Shown here piece after piece: positions 46,327 through 55,434 of a stretch of DNA of 63,036 bases (positions are counted from its first letter, which is position 1; every line of letters starts with the position of its first letter). The DNA lies in NCBI GenBank assembly GCA_019455285.1, contig JACFMS010000016.1, positions 12,595-75,630 on the forward strand. The letters run 5' to 3'. The notes under the pieces are model-generated. The model saw only the letters and a program-made list of their open reading frames with translations, had not been told where the DNA came from and did no database searches. A program made the translations under genes and the position numbers. The DNA comes from Sphingomonadales bacterium. Its GTDB lineage: Bacteria > Pseudomonadota > Alphaproteobacteria > Sphingomonadales > Govanellaceae.

Positions 46327-46797
46327 CTAGCGGCGCACGATCAGCGCCAGCCATTCAGCAATCAGCGCAGGTTTTTCTTCATTTTCTATTTCCACCATTA
46401 CGTCCAGAGTAAATAGAAAATTCCCGTCATCCCGCTCCTGCACATCCATCAGCACCATGTGACCGCGTATCCGCGATCCCACTGGCACCGGGCTGATCAG
46501 CCGGTGTTTATTAAAGCCATAATTTAAAGCATAGCTGTTGCCCAGTCTTTTCTCAAATGCTTCCAGAAAACCGATGTCGTGAGACATCGGAATCAGCATG
46601 GAGGTGGTCCAGAACCCCGCCGCGATGGTGCCGCCAAAGGGCGTATTCCGCCGCGACCATTCCGGGTCCAAATGCATGGGATCATTATCGAGGGTTGAGG
46701 CGGAAAATTGGTCGATAAGCTCCTGCGTGACATCGTACCAGCGCGATACGCCAATTTTTTTTCCAATTTTCTCACGAATATCTTGAAGATCGATCAT
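46327..46797 (-). CDS. MaoC-family hotdog dehydratase/hydratase
   Basis: The 156-residue hotdog protein carries the (R)-hydratase motif with Asp and His in NDPMHLDPEWSRRNTPFGGTI followed by AAGFWTTSM. MaoC enzymes hydrate enoyl-CoA or perform related steps. It lies 28 bp before the acyl-CoA ligase start and 63 bp after the CocE-type hydrolase, so an internal promoter there is possible but the strand and spacing fit a single operon. AAGGA lies upstream of the ATG, a little far. Confidence 0.87.
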   Translation of the reverse strand: MIDLQDIREKIGKKIGVSRWYDVTQELIDQFSASTLDNDPMHLDPEWSRRNTPFGGTIAAGFWTTSMLIPMSHDIGFLEAFEKRLGNSYALNYGFNKHRLISPVPVGSRIRGHMVLMDVQERDDGNFLFTLDVMVEIENEEKPALIAEWLALIVRR

Positions 46798-46860
46798 GGA
46801 ATGGATGAATCCTTGAATAACAATGTTTTACTTAAGTCAAGCAATGATGACGCCGCACCA

Positions 46861-48654
46861 TCACGGGATCACCGGTAAGTCGAGATATGAAGCAAACCTG
46901 GAGCTGCGGCCGGTGGCAATGGCAGCGCCGTCGGCATCCGGCATCGGCTTAAAGGTGTCCCGATCGGCACCGGCAATGGCCAACCGTATTCGAAACCCGC
47001 GCGGAATCCGAATGGAGATCGGCAGCATAGCAAATGACAGCAGCGCCATATCACCGGGGGCGAGTGGCGTTATATCTTGACGACGGAAGCTATGGGCCGG
47101 CCCGAACTTCCGATATCCGGCATCATTCTCCAATAGCTTGCAATGGCCGGCGCGCAAACACCCTTCCGTCAAAAGCCGGACATCGCCATCGGGCATGATC
47201 ATCTCCAAATAAGCGAACAGCGCGACATCGGCACGGTTGGACGTGAGATACAGGTGGACAACCGGGTGACCGGTTATTTCCGTATCCCGATCGAGCGGCG
47301 TGCTATCGTAGGTCAAAAGCCGCGCATCCGCCTGACGCCGGTCCTCGTGGCTGACCGGCATGCAACCGATCTGGGTATGCCAGCGATTCTCCGATCCCGT
47401 GGTTGCCGCCTCATCCATAACATAGCTGTCGCTGCCGTCATCTTGCTGCGGCTGTACAAGGCTGAGCTGGTGGCTGTCTGCAAGATAGAATCGTGTGGGC
47501 GTGCTTTGCGGCAGCGGCCATTGCGTGGTTGATTTCCAGCGATTTTCGCCAAGGGTGAAATAATCCAACCGACGTTCAGTGATCCCTTCCCCCGCGAGGC
47601 ATGACTCAACCGCCTGCCGGACATCCTCGAAATTTTCGTCAAGATCGATGGCTGACGGCCTGCCATCCGGAACAAATGGATCCTGCAAGAATCGCCGGCC
47701 GTGACTCCAGGGACCGATGATGACCCGCATGGGGTTGGAAAAACTGGCGAACAGATTAAGCGCCCCGTCCGCCGTGCCGGCATCAAACCAGCCCGCCCAG
47801 TAAATGATCGGGACGTTGGACCGTTCGATGGCTGATTGATGGCTGTATATGCTAAGGCGATGCGAGTCGAATAGAGCATCCGGAAACGCGCCGGTATTTT
47901 GCCGACCGGCGTCGTCCAGGCAGTCAAAGTTCAAGTCGGCGGACGCCATATTAAAGTTTGCCGCATGACCGGCAATCGCCTGCCGCGCCAGCGCACCGTC
48001 AGCATCGTCATCCACCGGACGCGGCCCACGCACCAAGCGGCGGAAGGAGTCGCCATCAATGCCCGGCAGCAGACGGCTCATGGCCGCCACATCGCCGCGA
48101 TCCATGGCCGCGGTGAGCCGGCCCCAGTTATCGTGAAGCCAGCCATTGGCGATGCCGCCCGGAAATAAATTATGACGGTAGATGTCAAAGTCGGCAAATT
48201 GCGGCGCAATCACTTTCAAGGCAGGATGCCCGCATGCAGCCGCCAGAAAGGCCGTGTTGCCGCCATAGGAAAAACCATGCGTCACCACGCGGCCATCCGA
48301 CCAGGGCTGGCCTACGATCCATTCCATGACATCGCCCATGTCCGCTACTTCCTCCTCGGACCATTCGGTACGCCGCACCCCGAAGGAAGCGCCGGATCCC
48401 CGGCTGTCTACATTCACCACGACGTAACCCTGCCGCGTGAAGTAACTGGCCAGCGCAAAAATCCCCTGCAAGCGTAGATCATCCTCCGCCAGGGCAAAGG
48501 ACCGCCAGTAGCGCGTGGTCAGCAGCATGGTTGGCCGCGGGTCACCTGCCTGATCGGCGCGCCGCCAGACATCGACGGCCAGACGCACGCCATCCCGCAT
48601 GGCAACATAAACCGCTTCCAGGGCCGGAATGATGTCCTGCGCCGGGCTTGTCAT
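46861..48654 (-). CDS. CocE/NonD-family (S15) hydrolase
   Basis: The 597-residue alpha/beta hydrolase has VVNVDSRGSGAS, the nucleophile elbow GFSYGGN (Ser), IYWAGWFDAGTADGA with the probable acid, and GPWSHGR with the His, then a C-terminal jelly-roll domain as in cocaine esterase and X-Pro dipeptidyl peptidases. Members cleave esters, beta-lactam acyl amides or peptides. No signal peptide is seen, so it is cytoplasmic. The ATG at 48654 overlaps the TGA of the serine hydrolase gene (ATGA). It may cut the acyl or dipeptidyl part of the imported compound, yielding the acid activated by the acyl-CoA ligase. Confidence 0.88.
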   Translation of the reverse strand: MTSPAQDIIPALEAVYVAMRDGVRLAVDVWRRADQAGDPRPTMLLTTRYWRSFALAEDDLRLQGIFALASYFTRQGYVVVNVDSRGSGASFGVRRTEWSEEEVADMGDVMEWIVGQPWSDGRVVTHGFSYGGNTAFLAAACGHPALKVIAPQFADFDIYRHNLFPGGIANGWLHDNWGRLTAAMDRGDVAAMSRLLPGIDGDSFRRLVRGPRPVDDDADGALARQAIAGHAANFNMASADLNFDCLDDAGRQNTGAFPDALFDSHRLSIYSHQSAIERSNVPIIYWAGWFDAGTADGALNLFASFSNPMRVIIGPWSHGRRFLQDPFVPDGRPSAIDLDENFEDVRQAVESCLAGEGITERRLDYFTLGENRWKSTTQWPLPQSTPTRFYLADSHQLSLVQPQQDDGSDSYVMDEAATTGSENRWHTQIGCMPVSHEDRRQADARLLTYDSTPLDRDTEITGHPVVHLYLTSNRADVALFAYLEMIMPDGDVRLLTEGCLRAGHCKLLENDAGYRKFGPAHSFRRQDITPLAPGDMALLSFAMLPISIRIPRGFRIRLAIAGADRDTFKPMPDADGAAIATGRSSRFASYLDLPVIP

Positions 48655-50672
48655 GGCAAATGCACGCCTAAAAGATTGACGAAGGCCAGGCACGGAATGA
48701 ACCCGAGCGCCGCAACGGTGAGCAGTGTATAATGTACGCGGCGGGCAATAGCGCGCTTGCCCACGCCCCAGTAGCCGCCGCGCCAGCCGTAAACAGTCAA
48801 AGCCGCCATCACCACCGCGACCGCGGCAGCCATATTGGCGAACACGACCAGCATGATGAACCGCGCCGGCTCGCCCAGCAGCAGCGCGTACATCAACCCG
48901 TCGCCTTCGTCATATCCTGCCAACAAGCTTAGCGGCAGCGCGACAATAAGACCGGTAAAGACCAGCGGCAGCCATTTGGCAACCCGGCTTTGACGCGATC
49001 CGGCGGGCCAGAATGCGGCGATGATGCCGGTCAAGCCGATCAGAAACAATATGGCCATGCTTTGCATGACGGTGCGCGGATTCCAGACGTCGCTGGCGCG
49101 TGTCCAGACATCGACGCTCAACAGCGGCGCAACTCTTTCGGCCTGCGCGCCGCTCTGGCTGAATGCGAATAGCTCGACCGCGTTGGGATCGCCATCTAGC
49201 GTCGGGCCATACCCGGATTTCAGAAAAGCATCGGCGCGCACCGGCCGATAGCCGGCGACGCCGTTCATGCTCAGACTACCGTCATCGCCGGCGGCAACCG
49301 TCAACAGACTGGTGTTGGCGCTCAAAAGCTGGAACAGCGCTTCGATGGTGGTATAGGAACGCCGTTCCCGCCAATAAGTGCCGATAAATGCGGTCGTATC
49401 AACCGGAGATGAGACCTCGGGCTGACGGTAGTCTCCCAACAGGTTGGTCAATATCAGTTGGCGTGCATCGGTCAACTGCATGGGCCGCTTGACGGCATGG
49501 CCAGGCGCAGCGGCTAGGCGCGTTGTCGTCACCAGACTAAGGAGCTGCTCACCAAGACCAACCTGCGGCTCGCCGCCCAGGATCGAAATGAAGACGCCAA
49601 CCCCGCTGTCCGGAAAAAGCTCCATGACCGTTTGAAACCCAGGCCAACCGCCGCCGTGTTCAACCAAGCGCTCACCGTTCCAGTCCGAGACGATGAACTT
49701 CATGCCGAAACCCGTGACGGAGTCGTGGTTGCCGGTCTTGCGGGCGTGCATCAATTGAAAGCTATGCGGCGACAATATCCCGGACTGGCCGTCACGCCCT
49801 TCGCCGATATGCGCCGCCATGAACCGGGTCATGTCCATGGCGGTTGTGGTGATCGCCCCGGCGGGCGCAATCAGCGGATGAACGCCAACGTAGCGCACCG
49901 GCTGCGCCTCGCCATTGGGAAAAAAAGCGTAGGGCTGGCCAAGATTCTGACTTGGCGTCACGTCCTGGTTGAGACGTGAGTTGGACATGCCCAGAGGAGC
50001 GAAGATGTGCTCCGCGAAATATTGGCCCACGGTCTGGCCGGTGATGTCCTCGATGATAATGCCGAGAAGCGCGGTGCTGTAGTTGGAATAAACCGAAACC
50101 GTGCCGGGCTGGCGCACGATGGTGGGCATGAAACGCTTAATGTCAGCGGCGGATACCGGCGTCCGCGGTGGGCCAAGATTGGCCATGCCGTAGGCCGTGT
50201 CCTCAAACCCCGCCTGATGGGTCAGCAGATGCCAGAGCGTAATCTCCCGGCCAAACGCCTGCGGCAACTTTACGCGCTTCAAATAAAGGTTGGCCGGATC
50301 ATCAAGGGAGGAGATCAACCCCCGTTCCAGCAATTGGGCGATGGCCGTTGCCGTAAACACCTTGGTGACGGAGCCGATGCGAACTTCGGTGCGCGCCGGG
50401 TCCATGGGGGTCTTGCTGGCAAAGTCGGCATAGCCGTAGCCTTTGGCGAACACGACCTCCCCATCCTTGACCACGGCGATGGCAAGACCGGAGAACCGCC
50501 GTTCCTCGAATGCAGGAATAAAAGTTTGATCGGACCAGGCTTCAATAGATGCGGGGTTGATCACGATGCGCGCCGCGGCGGGCGACGTGCTTAGGGCAAG
50601 GCCAGCGAGCAGAATGCCCCCTATCCTCAACCCAATCCGCCGCAGCGTGTGCATCTTGATCAACCATCGCAT
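48651..50672 (-). CDS. Exported serine hydrolase of the beta-lactamase/PBP fold with C-terminal membrane segments
   Basis: The protein (673 residues from 50672; an alternative ATG at 50654 gives MHTLRRIGLR) has an N-terminal signal, the SxxK motif SVTK (Ser101-Lys104), the Tyr motif YSNYS and a late HGGGW in place of KTG. After the catalytic domain come a soluble domain and about four hydrophobic segments near the C-terminus, so it is probably fixed in the inner membrane with the active site in the periplasm. Relatives include esterases, D-aminopeptidases and the microcystin enzyme MlrB. It lies 33 bp after TonB receptor 4 and may make the first cut of the ligand. Confidence 0.85.
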   Translation of the reverse strand: MRWLIKMHTLRRIGLRIGGILLAGLALSTSPAAARIVINPASIEAWSDQTFIPAFEERRFSGLAIAVVKDGEVVFAKGYGYADFASKTPMDPARTEVRIGSVTKVFTATAIAQLLERGLISSLDDPANLYLKRVKLPQAFGREITLWHLLTHQAGFEDTAYGMANLGPPRTPVSAADIKRFMPTIVRQPGTVSVYSNYSTALLGIIIEDITGQTVGQYFAEHIFAPLGMSNSRLNQDVTPSQNLGQPYAFFPNGEAQPVRYVGVHPLIAPAGAITTTAMDMTRFMAAHIGEGRDGQSGILSPHSFQLMHARKTGNHDSVTGFGMKFIVSDWNGERLVEHGGGWPGFQTVMELFPDSGVGVFISILGGEPQVGLGEQLLSLVTTTRLAAAPGHAVKRPMQLTDARQLILTNLLGDYRQPEVSSPVDTTAFIGTYWRERRSYTTIEALFQLLSANTSLLTVAAGDDGSLSMNGVAGYRPVRADAFLKSGYGPTLDGDPNAVELFAFSQSGAQAERVAPLLSVDVWTRASDVWNPRTVMQSMAILFLIGLTGIIAAFWPAGSRQSRVAKWLPLVFTGLIVALPLSLLAGYDEGDGLMYALLLGEPARFIMLVVFANMAAAVAVVMAALTVYGWRGGYWGVGKRAIARRVHYTLLTVAALGFIPCLAFVNLLGVHLP

Positions 50673-50705
50673 ATAGAAACGTTCTTTCCGAGCAGACGAA
50701 CGTTA

Positions 50706-52814
50706 TCAGAAATTCGCCTTGAGATTAACGCCGATCGTCCGCGGCCGATTGACGTTGGCCCGCGTATCGCCAAGCAGCGTATCCACAAACAGGTCCGCCC
50801 GCTCGTCCCACAGATTATTGACGAACAAGGACATCTCCCATTGCTCCATGTTTACGCCGACCCGGGCATGACCCAGATCATAGGATCGCTGCAAGTCGGG
50901 AGAGCCCTGGCTAAAGGCATTATACGACTTGCCGACATGCTGATAGTCGAACTGAACAAAACCGCCCAGCGCATCGGTCAACGCAAAAGAATACCGCGCC
51001 GAGCTGCTGAACGTAAAACGCGGCACCAAGGGAATGCGATCGCCCTTCAGGCCGCCCAAGCCCGGCGCATTTTTTTGCAGCTTGGCGTCCGTATAGCCCA
51101 CGGCGGCGCTGATATTAAGCCCGTCCACTGGACGCGCCGTGATCTCCAATTCGCCGCCTTTGCTGCGCGCCTTGGCGGCGTTGCCGATATAGGAATAGCC
51201 ATCATCGCGGAAGATGGTTATTTGAATGTCCTTCCAATCGATGTAATAGAGCGCCGCGTTGATCGTCAGCCGATTATTCAGCCATGAGGTCTTGACCCCA
51301 AGCTCGTAGTTCCACAAGGTATCGGCCTTATATTCCGACGGATCGAGCGTACCGGTTGCGGGATTAATCGGGTTGGTCTTGTTGGTGCCGCCGATCCGGA
51401 AACCCTGCGCCGCCTGGGCGTAGAACATGGCGTCGTCGGTGGCGTCATAGGAGAGCAGGAATTTGGGGTTGGCCTTATTCTGGCTGGCGTCACCCGAATC
51501 TGTGCTATCGCCGCCGGCGATCAGCCCGCTCGTCGCCGAGGCAAAGGATTGATCGACATCAAACCAGCGCAATCCGACGGTCGCGTGCAGCCGCGACGTC
51601 AGGTCATAGGTAGCCTCGCCAAAGAACGCGATCTGCTCCATCTTATTTTCAATGAGGTTGTCCAACAGCAGCACGCTGGGCGGCAGCCCGAAGAGACCGT
51701 CATGGGCAGCCAACTGTCCCAGATCGTCCCGCTGGTCGGTATAAAACACGCCCACCAACCACTTGAATGGTCCGTCCCCCGTTGAAGCGAGGCGCGCTTC
51801 CTGGCTGAAGGTTTCAATCGGTATGCTGTTATCAAGCCATACGGCGGCGGCGCCGCCAAAAAACGAGCTGATGTCGCGAATCTCGCGGAAGTCCCGATCG
51901 AAATACGTGGAGGAAGACACCAGTTCCGCCCAGCCGAGATCATAGTTCACGGTGAGGTTGTACTGACGGAAATCATCCTCGCGGATTTCGCCGACCGCCC
52001 GGCTCTGCAGCAGCCGTCCGAGCGACAGGTCGCCTTCCTGCGTGCCGCCGACCTCGGTATCCTGGAAGAAGACATTGGCGGTGATCGTCAACTTTTCATT
52101 GGGCGTAAAGCGCACGGACAAACGTCCGCCATAGGTTTCCTCGTCGTTTACGTCCTTTTTGCCGAGCCCGACGTTGTCGATATACCCGCCCTCGTTGCGA
52201 TAATAGCCTACGACCCGCACCGCCACTTTATCCTCGACAATGGGGGCATTGACCATGGCGTTGAACCGCACGCTTTCATCGCCATGCCGCGTGGTCGCCA
52301 ACGTGGCGTCGGCCTTGGCGGCAAACTCGGTCATATGAGGTTTGGCGGCAATGAGCTTGATGGCGCCGCCCATGGAGCCGGCCCCATAAAGCGTGCCTTG
52401 CGGTCCGCGCAGCACCTCGACCCGCTCGATGTCGAAAAGGTTCAGGTCCGGCTGGAAGGATGGCGCGCTCACCGGCATTTCATCGAAGTAAATGCCAACC
52501 AATGCCTGCTTGCCTTGCTCGGCCCCGGTGGTGATGCCGCGGATGGTGATGGCGTTGCGGCCCGGACCGCGATCGATGAAGGACAATCCCGGCACCGCGC
52601 GCGCGTAATCCGTAAAGCTCGCCGCCCCCATATTCTCGATCTGGATCATGGTCAGCGCGGAAATGCTGAGCGGCACATCTTGCAGCCGCTCATCGCGTTT
52701 TTGCGCGGTGACGATAATTTCCTCAAAGGACGCCTCGCCGGCCTGCGCCATCGCATAGGGCGACAGCATCAAGGCCGCGCCGCAAACCAACCCCTTTCGC
52801 AACAAATCAGGCAT
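50706..52814 (-). CDS. TonB-dependent outer-membrane receptor (4)
   Basis: The receptor of about 702 residues starts MPDLLRKGLVCGAALMLSPY, with the mature start EASFEEIIVTAQKRDERLQD, the plug motif RVEVLRGPQGTLYGAGSMGG and a last strand NLKANF. GGAGGA is 6 nt before this ATG; an ATG two codons earlier is too close. It is the first gene of the twelve-gene unit that continues with two hydrolases, MaoC, an acyl-CoA ligase, the Opp importer, asparaginase and PepA. A tandem palindromic operator lies 32-60 bp upstream, next to a TTGACA hexamer, which implies repression by the divergent TetR protein. Confidence 0.93.
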   Translation of the reverse strand: MPDLLRKGLVCGAALMLSPYAMAQAGEASFEEIIVTAQKRDERLQDVPLSISALTMIQIENMGAASFTDYARAVPGLSFIDRGPGRNAITIRGITTGAEQGKQALVGIYFDEMPVSAPSFQPDLNLFDIERVEVLRGPQGTLYGAGSMGGAIKLIAAKPHMTEFAAKADATLATTRHGDESVRFNAMVNAPIVEDKVAVRVVGYYRNEGGYIDNVGLGKKDVNDEETYGGRLSVRFTPNEKLTITANVFFQDTEVGGTQEGDLSLGRLLQSRAVGEIREDDFRQYNLTVNYDLGWAELVSSSTYFDRDFREIRDISSFFGGAAAVWLDNSIPIETFSQEARLASTGDGPFKWLVGVFYTDQRDDLGQLAAHDGLFGLPPSVLLLDNLIENKMEQIAFFGEATYDLTSRLHATVGLRWFDVDQSFASATSGLIAGGDSTDSGDASQNKANPKFLLSYDATDDAMFYAQAAQGFRIGGTNKTNPINPATGTLDPSEYKADTLWNYELGVKTSWLNNRLTINAALYYIDWKDIQITIFRDDGYSYIGNAAKARSKGGELEITARPVDGLNISAAVGYTDAKLQKNAPGLGGLKGDRIPLVPRFTFSSSARYSFALTDALGGFVQFDYQHVGKSYNAFSQGSPDLQRSYDLGHARVGVNMEQWEMSLFVNNLWDERADLFVDTLLGDTRANVNRPRTIGVNLKANF

Positions 52815-52845
52815 TTTCATTCCTCCACAGTATGGTAAAACATAG

Positions 52846-52874
52846 TGAATCTGTTTTCATTGAAATATAAATCA
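52846..52874 (-). promoter_or_regulatory. Tandem TetR-type operator before TonB receptor 4
   Basis: The site is TGAA-N6-TTCA (52846-52859), a central T (52860), and TGAA-N6-ATCA (52861-52874), i.e. two 14-bp palindromes of which the second has one mismatch. On the minus strand a -35-like TTGACA lies at 52898-52893, upstream of the site, so a bound repressor would cover the -10/start region. The same arrangement stands before TonB receptor 5 (58836-58864). Confidence 0.75.
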
Positions 52875-52936
52875 ATCATATCGGAGGAATGCTGTCAAGC
52901 AATCTCCGTCATAAAAAGTGGGAGGCTGCAGGCCAG

Positions 52937-52963
52937 TGAAAATTTTCATTGAAATTATGTTCA
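52937..52963 (+). promoter_or_regulatory. Tandem TetR-type operator before the TetR gene
   Basis: TGAA-N4-TTCA (52937-52948), a central T, and TGAA-N6-TTCA (52950-52963) form the same tandem palindrome as before the two receptor genes, with a 2-bp shorter left half. It lies upstream of both possible ATGs of the regulator (52982 and 53018), which suggests autoregulation. Confidence 0.7.
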
Positions 52964-53017
52964 ACTTCTATAGTAATATGTATGGTAAGGGAAAAATCGA
53001 GGGAAATAGCCGTAGCA

Positions 53018-53752
53018 ATGAAGCCGCCAGAGCCTGGGAAAAAGCCTAAACCCGCCCGCCGCGCCCAAGCCGACGCCGCGCCCGCCAAGCCGCGCAAAAG
53101 CCGCAAGGAACAGGCGGCGGAAACCAAGGAACGGCTGAAGCTTGCCACGTTGGCCATTCTCGAGCGCGTCGGCTACCGGCAGATGCGCATCGTTGATATC
53201 GCCAAGGAGGCCGGCGTCGCGGTGGGGCTTTTTTATCATTATTTTCCTGATATCAAGAGCATCACCTGCGAGGTTCTATCCGATTTCATGAGCGCCATGA
53301 CGGTCGATGCCCGTCAGTCGCCGCGCGGCGACGACCTGTTCCAAACCCTGCGCGCGCAATATCTCATCCTGGTACGGCATTTCGATAACCACCCGGGCTT
53401 GATGCGCTGCATGATTCAGGTGTCGGATGAAATCCCCGAATTCGGCGAGATTTGGGAGCAGGCCAACCGCAAGTGGACCAACAGTTTCGCCCGTTACCTG
53501 GAAAAATGCATGGGCGGCAAGGGACCCAGCGCGGATGTCGCCGTGCTGATGGCTTATTCCCTGGGCTCCATGGCCGACGCCATGATGTATGAGTATTACG
53601 TGCGAAAAAATCCCGACCTTCTAAGCCGGATCAAGTCCCAGGAACATCTGGCCAAGATCCTCGCCGCCCTGACCTATCGCGCGGTATTCCTGAAAAATCC
53701 GGATATGGGCTTACCTGACGAAAATGAGTGGCGCGGCTGGGATAAAGGTTAG
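53018..53752 (+). CDS. TetR/AcrR-family transcriptional regulator
   Basis: The 244-residue protein has a basic, Pro/Lys-rich N-terminal tail and the TetR helix-turn-helix: KLATLAILERVGYRQMRIVDI then AKEAGVAVGLFYHYFPDIKS. The C-terminal ligand domain has no family I can name. I choose the ATG at 53018, preceded by GAGGGAA at a rather long distance; an ATG at 52982 would add 12 residues. Divergent from the TonB receptor 4 operon and with identical operators before both receptor units, it is the probable repressor of import and breakdown of the unknown ligand. Its 3' end overlaps the TRAP permease gene by 42 bp tail to tail. Confidence 0.9.
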   Translation: MKPPEPGKKPKPARRAQADAAPAKPRKSRKEQAAETKERLKLATLAILERVGYRQMRIVDIAKEAGVAVGLFYHYFPDIKSITCEVLSDFMSAMTVDARQSPRGDDLFQTLRAQYLILVRHFDNHPGLMRCMIQVSDEIPEFGEIWEQANRKWTNSFARYLEKCMGGKGPSADVAVLMAYSLGSMADAMMYEYYVRKNPDLLSRIKSQEHLAKILAALTYRAVFLKNPDMGLPDENEWRGWDKG

Positions 53753-54976
53753 AAGCAGCAAGCCGACAAATAAAATAGTGATATATGGCAAAGAAGCCTG
53801 CATCACCAGGGCGAACGGCTTCTTGAAGGCGGTGCTGGCTACGAACAGATTCAAGCCAAACGGCGGCGTTAAATAGCCAATCTCAAGATTGACGATCATG
53901 ATGATCCCGAAATGCACCGGGTCGATGCCATAGCTTTGCGCCAAGGGCGTCAGGATGGGCGCCAGCAGCAGCACGGCTGGGGTGATTTCCACAAAACAGC
54001 CAACGATCAGCAGAAGGACCGTCACCGCAAGGAGAAAAACAAACCGGCTGTCTACCGCCTGCAGCACCGCCTCGACCGCCAGCTGCGGCACGCGCTCATG
54101 CGCCATCAGCATATTCAGGCTAAGCGCAAACGCCAATATGGGCACCAGCGTGCCCAACAAGCCGGCCGTCTCGATCATAGCCGCCGCGACGTCTTTAAGC
54201 TTCAGGTCACGATGGATGACGACTTCCACCAGGATCGCATAAACCGTAGCCACCACCGCCGATTCAGTGGCGGTGAAGACGCCGCCATAAAGCCCGCCCA
54301 GAATGATGACCGGCATGCCCATGGCCAGTACGCCGGATTTCATGGCGGCGATGATCTCGCCGCCGTCCCACCGACCTACGGGGCGATGACGGTTGCGGAA
54401 CATCGCGTAGGAGATCATCATCAGCGTCAGCAGAAGGCTGGCGGCAAGCCCGGCGAGAAACAGATCGATAATGGATGTCTTGGTGGAAATGCCATAAAGA
54501 ATGAGCGGAATACTTGGCGGCACGATGATGCCAAGGGTTCCCGACGCCGTGACGGTGCCAAGCGCAAATTTTTCCGGATAGCCCGCCTGGATCAAGAACG
54601 GATAGACCACGCCGCCGACCGCCAATAGCGTTACCATGGACGATCCCGAGGTGGCCGCAAAAGCGGCTGCAGATAGAATGGCGGCCAGCGCCAGTCCGCC
54701 CGGCACCGGAGCCGTGAAGGCGGACATGATCCGCACCAAACGCGCCGCGATGGTGCCGTGACTCATGATCGTGCCCGCCAGGACAAAAAAAGGTATGGAC
54801 AACAGCACTTCCTGATCCAGAGAGAAAAACAGGTCCTGCGCCACATAGGTGATGTCTTGGCCGGCTAGCAGCCCATAACTTAGAAGGGCAACAATCGCCA
54901 GTAACACGTAAAGATTTTGCCGGAACGCTAGCGACAACAGCGCCCCGCCTGCAACAGCCAGCACGCCCGCGCTCAT
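53711..54976 (-). CDS. dctM: TRAP transporter large permease subunit
   Basis: The 421-residue DctM-type protein has about 12 hydrophobic segments and family stretches LSIPFFVLAGTIMSHGTIAA, GTLGIIVPPSIPLILYG and NLEIGYLTPPFGLNLFVAST. With DctQ and the periplasmic DctP it imports organic acids by sodium-driven secondary transport. The ATG at 54976 overlaps the DctQ stop as ATGA; a longer frame runs antisense-free into dctQ and is not used. The 3' end overlaps the convergent TetR gene. Confidence 0.93.
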   Translation of the reverse strand: MSAGVLAVAGGALLSLAFRQNLYVLLAIVALLSYGLLAGQDITYVAQDLFFSLDQEVLLSIPFFVLAGTIMSHGTIAARLVRIMSAFTAPVPGGLALAAILSAAAFAATSGSSMVTLLAVGGVVYPFLIQAGYPEKFALGTVTASGTLGIIVPPSIPLILYGISTKTSIIDLFLAGLAASLLLTLMMISYAMFRNRHRPVGRWDGGEIIAAMKSGVLAMGMPVIILGGLYGGVFTATESAVVATVYAILVEVVIHRDLKLKDVAAAMIETAGLLGTLVPILAFALSLNMLMAHERVPQLAVEAVLQAVDSRFVFLLAVTVLLLIVGCFVEITPAVLLLAPILTPLAQSYGIDPVHFGIIMIVNLEIGYLTPPFGLNLFVASTAFKKPFALVMQASLPYITILFVGLLLLTFIPAAPLIFVR

Positions 54977-55434
54977 GATTGAAAGTCCATCAGACAAAGG
55001 TGCCGCAAGGTTGCGGAAAAAAATCCATACGGCAGCGCCAACAGAACCATCCACAAAGGCACGCCCGTAACCGGATCGCATTCCGCCAGACGCACGGAGC
55101 TGAGCACATAAAGCAGGCAAATTCCCCCCAGCGCGCCATTGATGAGCGCGGCAATGCCGTGCTCCAATAACATCCGGACGTGTTCGGGCAGAGCCGCCAA
55201 GACTCTTGCCAACACTTGCGGCCGAATGTGAAGCGCGCGCTCTGTCGCCAATGGCAGCCCGAGAAGCGCGATGAAGACGAACCCATAGACCCCGAAGCGG
55301 CTCGCCCAGTAAATTCCGCCGCCAATCAGCTCACGGCCGACAATATCGGCAAAGATGATCAGAAGCGTTGCAAGGGATAGCCCGATGATCACAGCCCGCT
55401 CCGCCGCCCCTAAGATATTCACCAGGCGAATCAT
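54973..55434 (-). CDS. dctQ: TRAP transporter small permease subunit
   Basis: The 153-residue protein has four hydrophobic helices and the DctQ-like pattern LIIFADIVGRELIGGGIYWASRFGVYGF-type start (first two helices) and RALHIRPQVLARVL in the loop. The ATG at 55434 overlaps the stop of dctP (ATGA). It anchors the large permease and substrate-binding protein at the inner membrane. Confidence 0.88.
   Translation of the reverse strand: MIRLVNILGAAERAVIIGLSLATLLIIFADIVGRELIGGGIYWASRFGVYGFVFIALLGLPLATERALHIRPQVLARVLAALPEHVRMLLEHGIAALINGALGGICLLYVLSSVRLAECDPVTGVPLWMVLLALPYGFFSATLRHLCLMDFQS

Noticed and set aside
48651-50672. Microcystin-degradation (mlr) cluster, because of a MlrB-like serine hydrolase and a POT transporter reminiscent of MlrD
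   Set aside because: There is no MlrA-type membrane protease or MlrC, and the POT gene is far away in another unit.
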